Positions 39,063 to 48,224 of a DNA stretch of 64,000 bases are shown piece by piece (position 1 is the first letter of the stretch; every line of letters starts with the position of its first letter). Both the position numbers and the translations under genes were made by a program. Source of the stretch: an uncultured Methanobrevibacter sp. (GTDB lineage: Archaea > Methanobacteriota > Methanobacteria > Methanobacteriales > Methanobacteriaceae); assembly GCA_900314635.1 (NCBI GenBank), contig OMVY01000001.1, positions 62,001 to 126,000 on the forward strand, read 5' to 3'. The notes below the pieces were generated by a model. It was not told where the DNA came from, ran no database searches, and saw nothing but the letters and a program-made list of their open reading frames with translations.

Positions 39063-39371
39063 TATTTTAGTTTAATTTTTTAAATTAAACTTTTCTTCTT
39101 TTTTAATTTTTTTAATTCAAACACTTTGTATTGAGTTTTCTTATTTTTGATTATTTTTTAGCTATTTTTTTCTCAATTTATAAAATTGTTTTTAAACTGT
39201 AATTTTTTCTTATTTTAAAAAATTTTATTTAATTTGAAATATTTTTTAAAATTAAAGCAATTAGCGCTTTATTTGCTAATTTATTAAGTTAATAGTATTT
39301 TATTTAATAAAATATTATTTTTCAAGCGCTCTTTCTAAAACCTTTTTATACTAGTTTTACAAATATTAAAT
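39063..39371. other. intergenic msvR / helicase
   Basis: 309 bp. It begins with the msvR terminator; the rest is T-rich, with CTTTTTATACTAGTTTTAC near 39341-39359 as a plausible TATA element about 25 bp before the helicase gene, implying a very short leader. Confidence 0.4.
39069..39091 (+). terminator. msvR terminator hairpin
   Basis: AGTTTAATTT-TTT-AAATTAAACT, a perfect 10-bp stem 6 bp after the stop, followed by TTTCTTCTTTTTTAATTTTTTT. Confidence 0.7.
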
Positions 39372-41282
39372 ATGATGTCAAATTCAATATTTTGTCCCGA
39401 GTGCGGGATGCTTAAGGAAAATTGTGTATGCAAAGGCAGCACAAGAAATGATAATAAAACAAGGCCGAAAAAACAATACAAACCCACTTATAGAGAGTCC
39501 ACCATGTCTGATAATTCTAAAAAAGAGTCTAAAGGCTTAAGCCAGTATATGAACCGCAATCCTATAAATGTTCAGCTTGAAAATGAGAAAATATCTGCGG
39601 TTTATGATATAGCGGAGCATGACCTGCCTGAAGAGGATATCAAAAGGCTGAAAGAGGAATATCCTCATATCAAAGAGGACATAATCGAGAACTTTCCATT
39701 CAAATATCCTAGGGAAGGCCAGCTGGAGATAATCTCAGATATCGAGGAAGCCATTTCAAAAGGCTACAAGTACATAATACTGGAGGCTGGAACAGGTACT
39801 GGAAAGTCCGCGATAGCTACTACTCTTGCTAGAATGTATGAATCAGCATACATACTCACAATGACCAAGCAGCTGCAGAAGCAGTATGAAGACGAGTTCG
39901 GATTTTCTCTTGTAAAGGGAAGAGGCAATTTCGACTGCTTGAAAGACAACCTGGATGTTACCTGCGACATGGGAGCATGCAAGACCGCTCCTCGAAACTC
40001 CAAATTCTTCTGTCAGTACGGGGTTTCTAAAAATCCGACCCTGACCGGTGACGAGGCCTTCGAGGATGCTTTTGGAAATCCTGTTTACTTCCAAAGCGAG
40101 GACCATTGCTATTACTGGCAGCAAAAGGCCAATGCAATCAATTCTCCAATAACATTGATGAATTACGATTATGCGATTTTAGAGCTCAATTATGTGAAGC
40201 ATTTTGGAAAGAGAAGCCTGCTTATTCTTGACGAGGCTCATAATATCGAAGACAAGCTGATGAAAACAATGGAGATCAATCTTTACAACCACCAGCTTGA
40301 AAAGGATATAAAAAAGGCTATCTCTCAAAACACCCTCAGAAGCGAGGATGCCAAGGACTGGGTGCTGGAGATTGAAGCCATCAAGGACGCTTATGATGAT
40401 ATTGATGTGAAGGAGCTTCCTATAAATAAGGCGGACAGGATACGTTCAACTTCCCGCAGGCTGGCTTCTTTGAGGTCAAATCTTGAAAAAGAGCCTAAAA
40501 ACTGGGTAATTGATGCCAATGAGAATGGAGTTTCATTCAAGCCTCTCAAAGTCCACAAGTATGCTGAAGATTATCTTTTTAAGCATGGAGATGTTGTGAT
40601 TTTCATGAGCGCCACCATATTGTCCCATAAGATGTTTTCCAAATGGCTTGGATTGAATCCAAGGGATGTCTATTTCATCAGGGTCGACAGTCCTTTTTCA
40701 GTGGATAAAAGGCCTATCGAGATGACTCTGGCAGGAAAGATGTCAAACAACAGGATTCAGGAATCCGCTCCAAAGACAATTCCAATCCTGCAGAAGATTT
40801 TAAAGCGTCATGAGAATGATAAGGGTTTGATTCACACAAACAGCTATAAGAATCAACAGTATATCATAGACAATATTTACAATACCCGATTGATTTCACA
40901 CAACTCACGAAATCGTGAGAGAGTTCTTAAATACTTCGAAGAGGATGAGAATCCCCTTGTTTTGGTTTCACCTTCAATGAGCGAAGGAGTGGACCTACCT
41001 TACGACAAGTGCAGATTCCAAGTGATTTACAAGATTCCATTCCCTTATCTTGGAGACAAGCAGGTCAACATGCGCAGAAAACGTGATCAGAGATGGTATG
41101 CCTACAAGACTGTAATGACTCTCATGCAGGCCTACGGAAGGGGAATGAGAGCAGAGGATGATTCATGTGTGACTTACATCCTGGATTCCGATATAAACAT
41201 GCTTCTTAAAAGCCCTCTTTACAAGTCATTGATTCCAGAGTTCTTTAAGGAAGCCATTATCATAAATGAGGACATGATTTAG
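39372..41282 (+). CDS. XPD/Rad3-like DNA helicase with N-terminal zinc motif
   Basis: A superfamily 2 ATP-dependent helicase of 636 residues. Walker A is EAGTGTGKSAIA near 136-147, the DEAH box lies in LLILDEAHNIED near 285, and four cysteines between them (FDCLKDNLDVTCDMGACK and KFFCQYG) fit the iron-sulfur domain of XPD/FANCJ/DinG helicases. The C-terminal helicase domain ends with MQAYGRGMRAEDD. Before the helicase, residues 8-20 form CPECGMLKENCVC, a likely zinc-binding appendage followed by a basic, disordered linker. ATG 39372 and 39375 are both possible. The metallopeptidase gene follows 29 bp downstream. Confidence 0.85.
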   Translation: MMSNSIFCPECGMLKENCVCKGSTRNDNKTRPKKQYKPTYRESTMSDNSKKESKGLSQYMNRNPINVQLENEKISAVYDIAEHDLPEEDIKRLKEEYPHIKEDIIENFPFKYPREGQLEIISDIEEAISKGYKYIILEAGTGTGKSAIATTLARMYESAYILTMTKQLQKQYEDEFGFSLVKGRGNFDCLKDNLDVTCDMGACKTAPRNSKFFCQYGVSKNPTLTGDEAFEDAFGNPVYFQSEDHCYYWQQKANAINSPITLMNYDYAILELNYVKHFGKRSLLILDEAHNIEDKLMKTMEINLYNHQLEKDIKKAISQNTLRSEDAKDWVLEIEAIKDAYDDIDVKELPINKADRIRSTSRRLASLRSNLEKEPKNWVIDANENGVSFKPLKVHKYAEDYLFKHGDVVIFMSATILSHKMFSKWLGLNPRDVYFIRVDSPFSVDKRPIEMTLAGKMSNNRIQESAPKTIPILQKILKRHENDKGLIHTNSYKNQQYIIDNIYNTRLISHNSRNRERVLKYFEEDENPLVLVSPSMSEGVDLPYDKCRFQVIYKIPFPYLGDKQVNMRRKRDQRWYAYKTVMTLMQAYGRGMRAEDDSCVTYILDSDINMLLKSPLYKSLIPEFFKEAIIINEDMI

Positions 41283-41311
41283 TTATTATAAGCTATTTTT
41301 TTGGTGTTAGA

Positions 41312-42004
41312 ATGTCTTATGAAATCGAAGTCGATGGAGTGGCAATCACTGTGGAGAAGAAAAAGATGAAAAACATACGCATTCGCGTATTGTCTCCTAC
41401 AGGCCAGGTCAAGATATCCGCGCCCCACAGGGTTTCTCGCGAAGAGATTATTAAATTCGCGTCATCAGAAATTGAATGGATCAAGGAGAAGCAATCCCAG
41501 ATATTGAAAAGGCAGTTGAAATATGAAAACGGCGAAACCCATTATCTATGGGGCCGACCCTATTCTCTTCAATTAATCGAGAAAAACAGGAATTTCAGGG
41601 AGGTTTTTGTTGAAGATGAAACAATGTATCTTCCTGTTGATTTAAAGAAACCCTCTTTGGAAGAGCGCAGGAAAACCATGATTGAATTTTATAGGCATGA
41701 AATCAAATCAGCTATTCCAGATGTGCTGGAAAAGTCCGTAGCTGTTGTTGGAAGGGAGCCTGACGAGTGGAGGGTAAAAAACATGAAAACCCGCTGGGGA
41801 ACCTGCAATACTCGTGAAAAGCGCATTTGGATAAATCTCCAGCTTGCTAAAAAGTCTCCGCAGTGTCTGGATTATGTGATGATTCATGAGCTTACCCACT
41901 TGATAGTTCCAAATCATGGAAGCCAGTTCAAGGCTTATATGGACAAGTTCTATCCTAATTGGAGGGAAGTTAGAAAACTGCTGAACCAGCAGGCTCATTA
42001 TTGA
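41312..42004 (+). CDS. YgjP-like metallopeptidase (DUF45)
   Basis: A 230-residue protein with the zinc motif HELTHLIVPNH (H192, E193, H196, and H202 as third ligand), preceded by MKTRWGTCNTREKRIWINL, which is characteristic of YgjP/SprT-like proteins. There is no signal peptide. Eukaryotic relatives of this fold (Wss1/Spartan) digest DNA-protein crosslinks; pairing with a repair-type helicase 29 bp upstream makes a similar role worth testing, but that is inference. Confidence 0.82.
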   Translation: MSYEIEVDGVAITVEKKKMKNIRIRVLSPTGQVKISAPHRVSREEIIKFASSEIEWIKEKQSQILKRQLKYENGETHYLWGRPYSLQLIEKNRNFREVFVEDETMYLPVDLKKPSLEERRKTMIEFYRHEIKSAIPDVLEKSVAVVGREPDEWRVKNMKTRWGTCNTREKRIWINLQLAKKSPQCLDYVMIHELTHLIVPNHGSQFKAYMDKFYPNWREVRKLLNQQAHY

Positions 42005-42233
42005 TTTTTAATCAATAATAAGTTTTTTGCTGTTTTTCAAGTTTAAAAAGTAATTTTTTTTATCATTTATAAAAAGAGCTATTTTTCAGTCTAAAGGTCT
42101 TTTTATCATTTTATAAAAGAGCTATTTCTTGAATTTAAATTTTTAAAAAAGATGTGTTTAACTGTTTTTTCTATTTTTAAGTTTTAAAAAGAGCTATTTC
42201 TTGAATTTAAAATTTTTAAAAAAGAGCAAATAA

Positions 42234-42307
42234 CGGACCTAGGGGGATTTGAACCCCCGATCTCAGGATCCGAAGTCCTGCGTCATTCCTGGCTAGACCA
42301 TAGGACC
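42234..42307 (-). tRNA. tRNA-Arg (anticodon UCG)
   Basis: Read on the minus strand: acceptor GGTCCTA with TAGGTCC, D arm containing AGCCAGGA, anticodon stem CAGGA/TCCTG around loop CTTCGGA (anticodon TCG at 34-36), five-base variable loop, and T arm GGGGG-TTCAAAT-CCCCC. There is no intron and no encoded CCA. The acceptor stem has one T-T mismatch at pair 3-70. A TATA element (GTTTTATAG, 42333-42341) lies about 30 bp upstream, as expected for an archaeal tRNA promoter. Confidence 0.88.
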
Positions 42308-42365
42308 ATCTTATAATAATATGTTTATCCTACTATAAAACATTTATTTTTTTTTTATAAGTGGC

Positions 42366-42650
42366 TCAATTATCAATTTCCCTATCGTTTTCCTTCAGGA
42401 TTTCAAGTATCTTCAATCCATCCTCAGTCAATTGATACAAGCGTCCGCGCTTGTCCTTTTCATTCAAGCAGGCAACCAGTCCCTCCTCCCTTAATGAATT
42501 CAAATACTTGCTGGTATGGGTATAGCTCAAGTTAAAATTGCTGGCTATTTCACTAGGAATCCGGGTTTTATTATTGATAAATAAAATAATATTTTTTCTA
42601 TGCTTTGATGATTTTACAAATGATAATAAGTGAATAGTTCTAGCGTCCAT
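42366..42650 (-). CDS. winged-helix transcriptional regulator
   Basis: A 94-residue single-domain winged helix: PSEIASNFNLSYTHTSKYLNSLREEGLV (about 33-60) supplies the helix-turn-helix, and a short wing with KDKRGRLYQLTEDG follows. It resembles the small MarR/ArsR-like regulators common in Methanobrevibacter. No sensor domain is present. Ribosome binding site AAGGTATT. It is divergent from an acyltransferase gene across 415 bp and may regulate it or itself. Confidence 0.8.
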   Translation of the reverse strand: MDARTIHLLSFVKSSKHRKNIILFINNKTRIPSEIASNFNLSYTHTSKYLNSLREEGLVACLNEKDKRGRLYQLTEDGLKILEILKENDREIDN

Positions 42651-43065
42651 AATAATACCTTATTTTATGTATACATTTAATTAGTGGCAATTTAAAGGCA
42701 TTTTAAAGTATATTTAAGGGCATAAAGCAAACCTTTTACTTATATTTTAAAGTAAATTATTTAATGTTTGCTCTAAAACTATTTCTATTATGCATTTGTT
42801 GATAAAATGGTCAAAACACTTTTTAAGATATTTTTTAATCCATTTTCATATTTTATAGAGGATACTTATTCTTTTTTATAAAAAAATCTATTAAAAAAGC
42901 AATAGCTATTCATTAAAAAAACAATAATGCTATTTTTTAATACTGAGTTATTGTTAAAAACCCTATGATTCCTCGGAATAAAAACTATTTTTAAATACTA
43001 TATCAAAGTAATATAAAAATATAATTAATTTTAATAAAGTAAATTTCATATTATTGGTGTGTTTA
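42651..43065. other. divergent intergenic region regulator / acyltransferase
   Basis: 415 bp without a gene. TTTATGTATACATTTAATTAG near 42663-42683 is close to the regulator start and contains the palindrome ATGTATACAT, a possible autoregulatory operator. On the other side, AATACTATATCAAAG near 42995-43009 could be the TATA box of the acyltransferase gene. Confidence 0.4.
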
Positions 43066-44211
43066 ATGGTGAATATAAACGATTCTTTAGCAGTCAAACC
43101 TAAATCCAAGCGCATATTCTATTTTGATGCCTTAAGAGCAATGGCAATCATTGCAGTGATAGTGATCCATGTCTTTTCTGAGACAATGGTTTTATTTAAA
43201 TACGGTCAGCTTCCTTTTCACTCTGGAGGATGGCTCTTTGAAGATGTTCTGGGAGTATGTTTTAGATTTGGTGTTGACTTGTTCCTGATGCTTGCAGGAG
43301 CTCTCTCCCTTGGAAGAGACTGGGATATAAAAACATTTCTAGGCAAAAGGCTGCCCCGCATCGTAATTCCGTTCTTGTTCTGGGGATTCGTGCTAAGCTC
43401 ATTGCTTTTAATATTCACAGTAGTATTTCCGGACTTTTACTGGCTGCATGATCAAATAGCAGCATTTTTAAGCCCTGTTGGATTTTTAAAAACCCTTTAC
43501 CTCTTCTATATGGCAAAGGCTATCTGTTCAGCTCCTTACTGGTTCTTCTGGATGATTCTGGGAACTTATCTCATCATGCCTATATTCAACAAATGGGTGG
43601 CTAATTCCGATATGGGAGAACTTGAGTACTTCCTGGTCTTCTGGCTGATTACATGCATATTCGACTACACCCTAGGATTCCCATTCCCAGTCAAGCTGAC
43701 CTACTTCGTAAGTCCTATCGGTCTTGTTGTTCTTGGATACTATTTAAGATACACAGAAAGGGATATTCTAAACAATCCATATTTTGCAGTGTTCCTGATT
43801 CTCGCATCTGCGATTACAATGGTTGCAATATCCTATTTCTATTCAGTTCCAACTAAATTCTATACCTTTGACAGGTATTCAATCTTCATGTCACTTGAAG
43901 TCATTGGAGTATTCCTTCTATACAAGAATGCAGGAAAATTCAATATCCATTTGAACTTCTTTGAAAATCCGGAAGGGATATTTAGAAAATCAGCATTCGC
44001 ACTTGCAAAGTACAGCTATGGAATCTACTTGATTCACGCTTTCATTGTAGTTCTCCTAGTAAAATTATTATTCCAATTCCATGTCTATGCCATGATGCCT
44101 ATTGAACTGTTTATCATAATGGTTTTAGTACTTACAATTGTAATAGCTGTTTTGGCCATGGCCATATTGAGCCGCATTCCTTATATTGGCGGCTGGATTG
44201 GAGCCAAATAG
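43066..44211 (+). CDS. acyltransferase family 3 membrane protein
   Basis: A 381-residue O-acyltransferase with about ten membrane helices. The family start FYFDALRAMAIIAVIVIHVFSE holds the conserved histidine, and FRFGVDLFLMLAGALSLGR the conserved Arg region. Such enzymes acylate sugars of surface polymers with acyl-CoA as donor. It is intact, unlike the related but diverged gene at 7194-8296. The open frame extends upstream to 43054, but GGTGTGTTTA-ATG supports 43066. Not in a glycan locus; hisF follows 72 bp later. Confidence 0.85.
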   Translation: MVNINDSLAVKPKSKRIFYFDALRAMAIIAVIVIHVFSETMVLFKYGQLPFHSGGWLFEDVLGVCFRFGVDLFLMLAGALSLGRDWDIKTFLGKRLPRIVIPFLFWGFVLSSLLLIFTVVFPDFYWLHDQIAAFLSPVGFLKTLYLFYMAKAICSAPYWFFWMILGTYLIMPIFNKWVANSDMGELEYFLVFWLITCIFDYTLGFPFPVKLTYFVSPIGLVVLGYYLRYTERDILNNPYFAVFLILASAITMVAISYFYSVPTKFYTFDRYSIFMSLEVIGVFLLYKNAGKFNIHLNFFENPEGIFRKSAFALAKYSYGIYLIHAFIVVLLVKLLFQFHVYAMMPIELFIIMVLVLTIVIAVLAMAILSRIPYIGGWIGAK

Positions 44212-44283
44212 ATCAATTTTATACAAATTAATTTTTATTAAAAAAATCCTAAAATCAAATTTCCAATTAAGAGGTTGAAATAA

Positions 44284-45111
44284 ATGCTTACTAAACGAAT
44301 TATCCCATGTCTTGACTGTGATTTACAGGTTCCAGAAGGCAGAGTAGTTAAAGGAGTGGAATTCAAGCAGATTAGATATGCTGGAAATCCAGTTGAACTT
44401 GCTACCAAGTACTACGAAGACGGGGCTGATGAGATTGTCATTTTGGATATTACAGCTTCCCATGAGCGCAGGGGAACAATGGTTGATGTCATAGAAAGAC
44501 TGACTGAAAACGTTTTCATTCCAATATGCGTTGGAGGAGGTATAAGAAAGGTGGAGGATTACACACGCATGCTCAAGGCAGGTGCCGACAAGTGCTCCAC
44601 AAATACTGCGGCCATCCACAATCCCCAGCTATTGACAGATGCTGCGGAAGTTGTAGGATCACAAGCTGTTGTAATCGGAATCGATGCTAAACGACGATAT
44701 GTCGAGGATGATCCGGAAATTGCAAAGGACAAGATAATCGTTGATACCGACAAGGGTGACGTCTGGTTTGACTGCAGCATCTACGGAGGCAGGGAGTTCA
44801 CCGGCATGGATGCAATAGCCTGGGCACAGGAATGCGAAAAAAGAGGTGCTGGAGAAGTTCTTTTAACATCAATGGATGGAGATGGAACCAAGGATGGATA
44901 TGACATCGAGCTTAACAAGGCGATAAACGATGCTGTAGATATTCCTGTAATAGCATCCGGTGGTGTGGGAAATCCTCAGCATATTGTGGACGTCTTTAAA
45001 AAGACTGATGTCAGTGCGGCTCTTGCAGCAAGCATTTTCCACTTCAACGAGTATCCGGTTCCTGTTGTAAAGCAATGCCTTAAGGAAAACGGAATAAATA
45101 TTCGCGAATAA
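44284..45111 (+). CDS. hisF: imidazole glycerol phosphate synthase subunit HisF
   Basis: Cyclase subunit that, with the glutaminase HisH, converts PRFAR plus ammonia to IGP and AICAR in histidine synthesis. The 275-residue (beta/alpha)8 barrel has CLDCD with the first catalytic Asp at 11, and VIGIDAKRR with the second near 131; the phosphate loops VGGGI and ASGGVG are present. Ribosome binding site AGAGGTTGAAATA. Other his genes are not adjacent, as is common in methanogens. Confidence 0.95.
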   Translation: MLTKRIIPCLDCDLQVPEGRVVKGVEFKQIRYAGNPVELATKYYEDGADEIVILDITASHERRGTMVDVIERLTENVFIPICVGGGIRKVEDYTRMLKAGADKCSTNTAAIHNPQLLTDAAEVVGSQAVVIGIDAKRRYVEDDPEIAKDKIIVDTDKGDVWFDCSIYGGREFTGMDAIAWAQECEKRGAGEVLLTSMDGDGTKDGYDIELNKAINDAVDIPVIASGGVGNPQHIVDVFKKTDVSAALAASIFHFNEYPVPVVKQCLKENGINIRE

Positions 45112-45459
45112 TCTTTTGCTTGTTCTTTTAAATTTTATATTTTTTTTACTTTAATTTAACTATTTTTTAAAATTTTATATTTTTTTATTTTTATAATCTC
45201 TAATTTAGCTTTATTTTTTTATTTTTATCTATTTTTTACTTTTTTTAATAATTATTATTTTTAAAGCTATTTAAAGCTATTTTTTAATAACTTTGGCTGG
45301 CTGAACTCATTTTTTGGGCTGCTAAATATCCTTTTAATTTTGAGCCTTATAATAAAAATTATTATATATATTAAGTAACAAAGTATAAATGTTTAAAAAT
45401 GTAAAATATAAATTACATATTGTAAATTATAATAGAAATTTCTATAAGGAGGAAAAATT
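45112..45459. other. T-rich intergenic upstream of an adhesin gene
   Basis: 348 bp. After low-complexity T-rich sequence, AAATTATTATATATATTAAG near 45355-45374 is a TATA candidate. At 45408-45430 ATAAATTACA-TAT-TGTAAATTAT is a near-perfect dyad (nine of ten pairs) between that box and the start codon, a possible operator. Confidence 0.4.
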
Positions 45460-47790
45460 TTGAATTTTAAACGTATGATTTTCCTGCTGATAATGCTCGC
45501 TTTGGTATTGTTAGTAGGAATCGGCTCTGTTTCCGCTGCAAGCGATGACGGAACCGACATAATTTCCGATGGCATAACTGATGATATGCTCTTGGATGAT
45601 GGCGTAACTGAAAATACTGATCCAAGTGATCCTACAGAACCTGGCGATTCTACCGACCCTGTAGCGGAGAAGATAAATACTACAGTGGAATCTGCAAATG
45701 TTACAGCAAGAGATAATGAGACTGCAAGTATTTCAGTTGCCGTAAAAGATAATGAATCAAAAAATATTACAGTCGCTGAAAATGATTTCAGTGTATCTGA
45801 AGGCGACAAGTCACTTAATTTCACATATAATGGAACAATCAATTTAGTTGACAAGCTGGATTTAGGTAATCACACCTTGATTATTGCTTACTTAGGTAAT
45901 GATACTTACAGCTCTTCCAAAATGAATATCATAGTAAATGTTCGTGGAGAGTTCGCTATTAACACCAATGTGACTTCTATTGATGTAAATTCTACTAAAA
46001 AAGGCGAATTTAAAATAAACAACATCTCAAACGGTGTTGATTTTAAGGAATTTACCAAAGATGACTTGAACATTACTGTCAGTTATAAAGATGGCAATCA
46101 AACCAAAAGCATCAATGTCACATCATTCGATTTGGCTGATGGAGTCATTTCATTCGTTCTGGAAAATGGTAATTTCACCAACGCTACCTTGACAATCAGT
46201 TATAACAACGACGAAGTCGTATCAAACATTACTTTGCATAGAATCTACAATGCCAGAATTGAAGTAATAAACAATGAAAATGATTTCCTATCTGGAAATT
46301 TCACTTACAAACTTATCGACATCGATGATGAAAACGAAATACTGGCTAATAAATCAGTTACATTCGTAAGTGATGAATCATTCGAAAAGAAAGTTGGCAC
46401 CATCACTTCCTCAAATCCAATAAGAATGTCTGCTCAAACAGATTCCGAGGGAATCCTGAACTTTAAAAACAGTAATTTGAAACCTGTCCACTATGCGATT
46501 GTCAATGGCAGTTTCATGATAGTATATGGTGACAACTTCAATATAGGAACACACAATGTCACATTGAAGGCTGGGGACAATCTCAAATTCGATGACTTTA
46601 AGACAAACGTGATCATCAACAAGCTGAGCATCATTATAACTCCAAAGGCTTTCAGCGAATATTATGGTACCGATAAGAAATTCCAGATTGAAGTAAGAAA
46701 CGCTATAACAAACGAACTTGTTTCAGGCCTTGTTCTCAAGCTTGACATTCCTCAAACCACCGGTAAGACATATTATGTGTCAACAAACGATGATGGTATT
46801 GGAGAAATCGGAGTGAACAAGCTGGTTGGCGGCACATACAATGTCGGAATAACTAATAATGATACCGACAACATCAACAGTACAGTCAATAATACAACTC
46901 TAACCATTAAAAAAATTCCTGTGAAAATCGATACCAGCAGCAAGACCATGTACTACAACAGTGGTTCAACTGCAAAGATAAAAATCACTAATTCAAAAAC
47001 AGGAAAAGCTGTTGCAGGTGTTTACGTATTTGTCAGACTCTACACAAGCTCTACAAAATACAATGATTATCTCTTCATGACCAACAGCAAGGGTGTTGTT
47101 GAATTCTCAGCTCCTCTTGATGTTGGAAAGCACAAGATGATTGTAGCTACTGCAGATACAAGATATGAAGGAAGCTCTGTAACCCGGACAATCACTGTCA
47201 AGAATGCTCCGGCTAAAATCACAGCTGCCAAGAAGACAGCTTACTACAAGCAAGGCAAGTACTTTGTTGTAAAGGTAACCAATACCAAGAACAATAAGCC
47301 TATTTACAATGCTAAATTAAACATTAGAGTCTTTGTAACATCCACAAAGTATTACAACTTCAACGGCAGAACTGGTGCAAACGGCCAAATCAAACTGAGT
47401 ATGGACTTAAAGCCTGGAACATACAATGTTGTCATCATCGACAAGGACTCAAACATGGTTGCAAAGCAGGCCACTTCAAAGATGGTGATCAAGAAGGCGC
47501 CGGCTAAGTTCAGTGCTCCAAAAGTTACTGCAAAGAAGAAAGCCAACAAGTACTTCAAGGTAAAGGTTATCAACAAGAAGACCAAGAAGATCATTCCTGG
47601 AGTTAAAGTGAAAGTCAAGGTCTACACAGGTAAGAAATCCAAGACCTACACTATCAAAACCAGTTCCAAAGGAATTGCAAAACTCAGCACTAAATCTTTA
47701 AAGGTCGGCAAGCACAAGGTTGTAATAACTTCTGCCAACAAGTATGTAAAGGCAAGCAAGAAAACTTCAAGCATAAAAATTACTAAATAA
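45460..47790 (+). CDS. secreted adhesin-like protein with Ig-like repeats
   Basis: A 776-residue exported surface protein of the large Methanobrevibacter adhesin-like group. TTG is the start, set by AAGGAGG seven bases upstream. Residues 1-26 are a signal peptide ending GSVSA. Then follow an acidic Thr/Pro/Asp linker, Ig-like domains rich in N-glycosylation sequons, and three C-terminal repeats of about 90 residues that begin near 490, 580 and 675, each with KTxYYxxG/KY, an NSKG-type turn and GKHKVV. The last 100 residues are very lysine-rich, which may bind the anionic wall. No C-terminal membrane helix. The role in attachment is inferred from the family. Confidence 0.85.
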   Translation: MNFKRMIFLLIMLALVLLVGIGSVSAASDDGTDIISDGITDDMLLDDGVTENTDPSDPTEPGDSTDPVAEKINTTVESANVTARDNETASISVAVKDNESKNITVAENDFSVSEGDKSLNFTYNGTINLVDKLDLGNHTLIIAYLGNDTYSSSKMNIIVNVRGEFAINTNVTSIDVNSTKKGEFKINNISNGVDFKEFTKDDLNITVSYKDGNQTKSINVTSFDLADGVISFVLENGNFTNATLTISYNNDEVVSNITLHRIYNARIEVINNENDFLSGNFTYKLIDIDDENEILANKSVTFVSDESFEKKVGTITSSNPIRMSAQTDSEGILNFKNSNLKPVHYAIVNGSFMIVYGDNFNIGTHNVTLKAGDNLKFDDFKTNVIINKLSIIITPKAFSEYYGTDKKFQIEVRNAITNELVSGLVLKLDIPQTTGKTYYVSTNDDGIGEIGVNKLVGGTYNVGITNNDTDNINSTVNNTTLTIKKIPVKIDTSSKTMYYNSGSTAKIKITNSKTGKAVAGVYVFVRLYTSSTKYNDYLFMTNSKGVVEFSAPLDVGKHKMIVATADTRYEGSSVTRTITVKNAPAKITAAKKTAYYKQGKYFVVKVTNTKNNKPIYNAKLNIRVFVTSTKYYNFNGRTGANGQIKLSMDLKPGTYNVVIIDKDSNMVAKQATSKMVIKKAPAKFSAPKVTAKKKANKYFKVKVINKKTKKIIPGVKVKVKVYTGKKSKTYTIKTSSKGIAKLSTKSLKVGKHKVVITSANKYVKASKKTSSIKITK

Positions 47791-47809
47791 GAGAATTTAT
47801 TTTCTCTTA
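47788..47809 (+). terminator. adhesin gene terminator overlapping the stop codon
   Basis: TAAGAGAA-TTTATT-TTCTCTTA, a perfect 8-bp stem beginning with the TAA stop itself, followed by CTTTTTTTCTTTTTTT. Confidence 0.7.
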
Positions 47810-47828
47810 CTTTTTTTCTTTTTTTAAT

Positions 47829-47932
47829 CAGAATTTTATTCTATAATTTATTTCTTTATCAGGATTTTATTCTATAATTTATTTCTTTATCAGGATTTTA
47901 TTCTATAATTTATTTTTAATCAAAATTTTACC
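47829..47932 (+). repeat. 31-bp tandem repeat, three copies plus a partial
   Basis: Units at 47829-47859, 47860-47890 and 47891-47920, built on CAGGATTTTATTCTATAATT and TATTTCTTTAT, with a decayed fourth copy after 47921. Adjacent units differ at one or two positions. Located just beyond the adhesin terminator. Confidence 0.9.
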
Positions 47933-48224
47933 CCATAAAATATTCAATTGCTATAAAACTTTTTTTATTAGATAGAACTGTTTAAAAGCCTTATTTTTAG
48001 GAATGTTTATATATAAATAAAAATATATTTTTAGTTAGTCACTTGATAAACTAATACTTGGGGCATATGTCAATAATTAGAGATTAATAATATCATTATC
48101 AAGAAAAACTGTTTTTATTTTTTTAATTCATAATATTTTATCTGATTTTATAAAAAGATAAACTAAAATATAACAATGAAATTTAGCAGTAAAAGGATAA
48201 ATCAAAAGCTATTGCGAGGATATC
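47933..48224. other. intergenic, promoter of membrane glycosyltransferase
   Basis: AT-rich; GTTTATATATAAATAAAAA near 48005-48023 is a strong TATA candidate, giving a leader of about 190 nt. No gene is visible in it. Confidence 0.35.

Noticed and set aside
47829-47932. Possible short CRISPR array
   Set aside because: The 31-bp units are directly adjacent without unique spacers, few in number and diverging; no cas genes are nearby.
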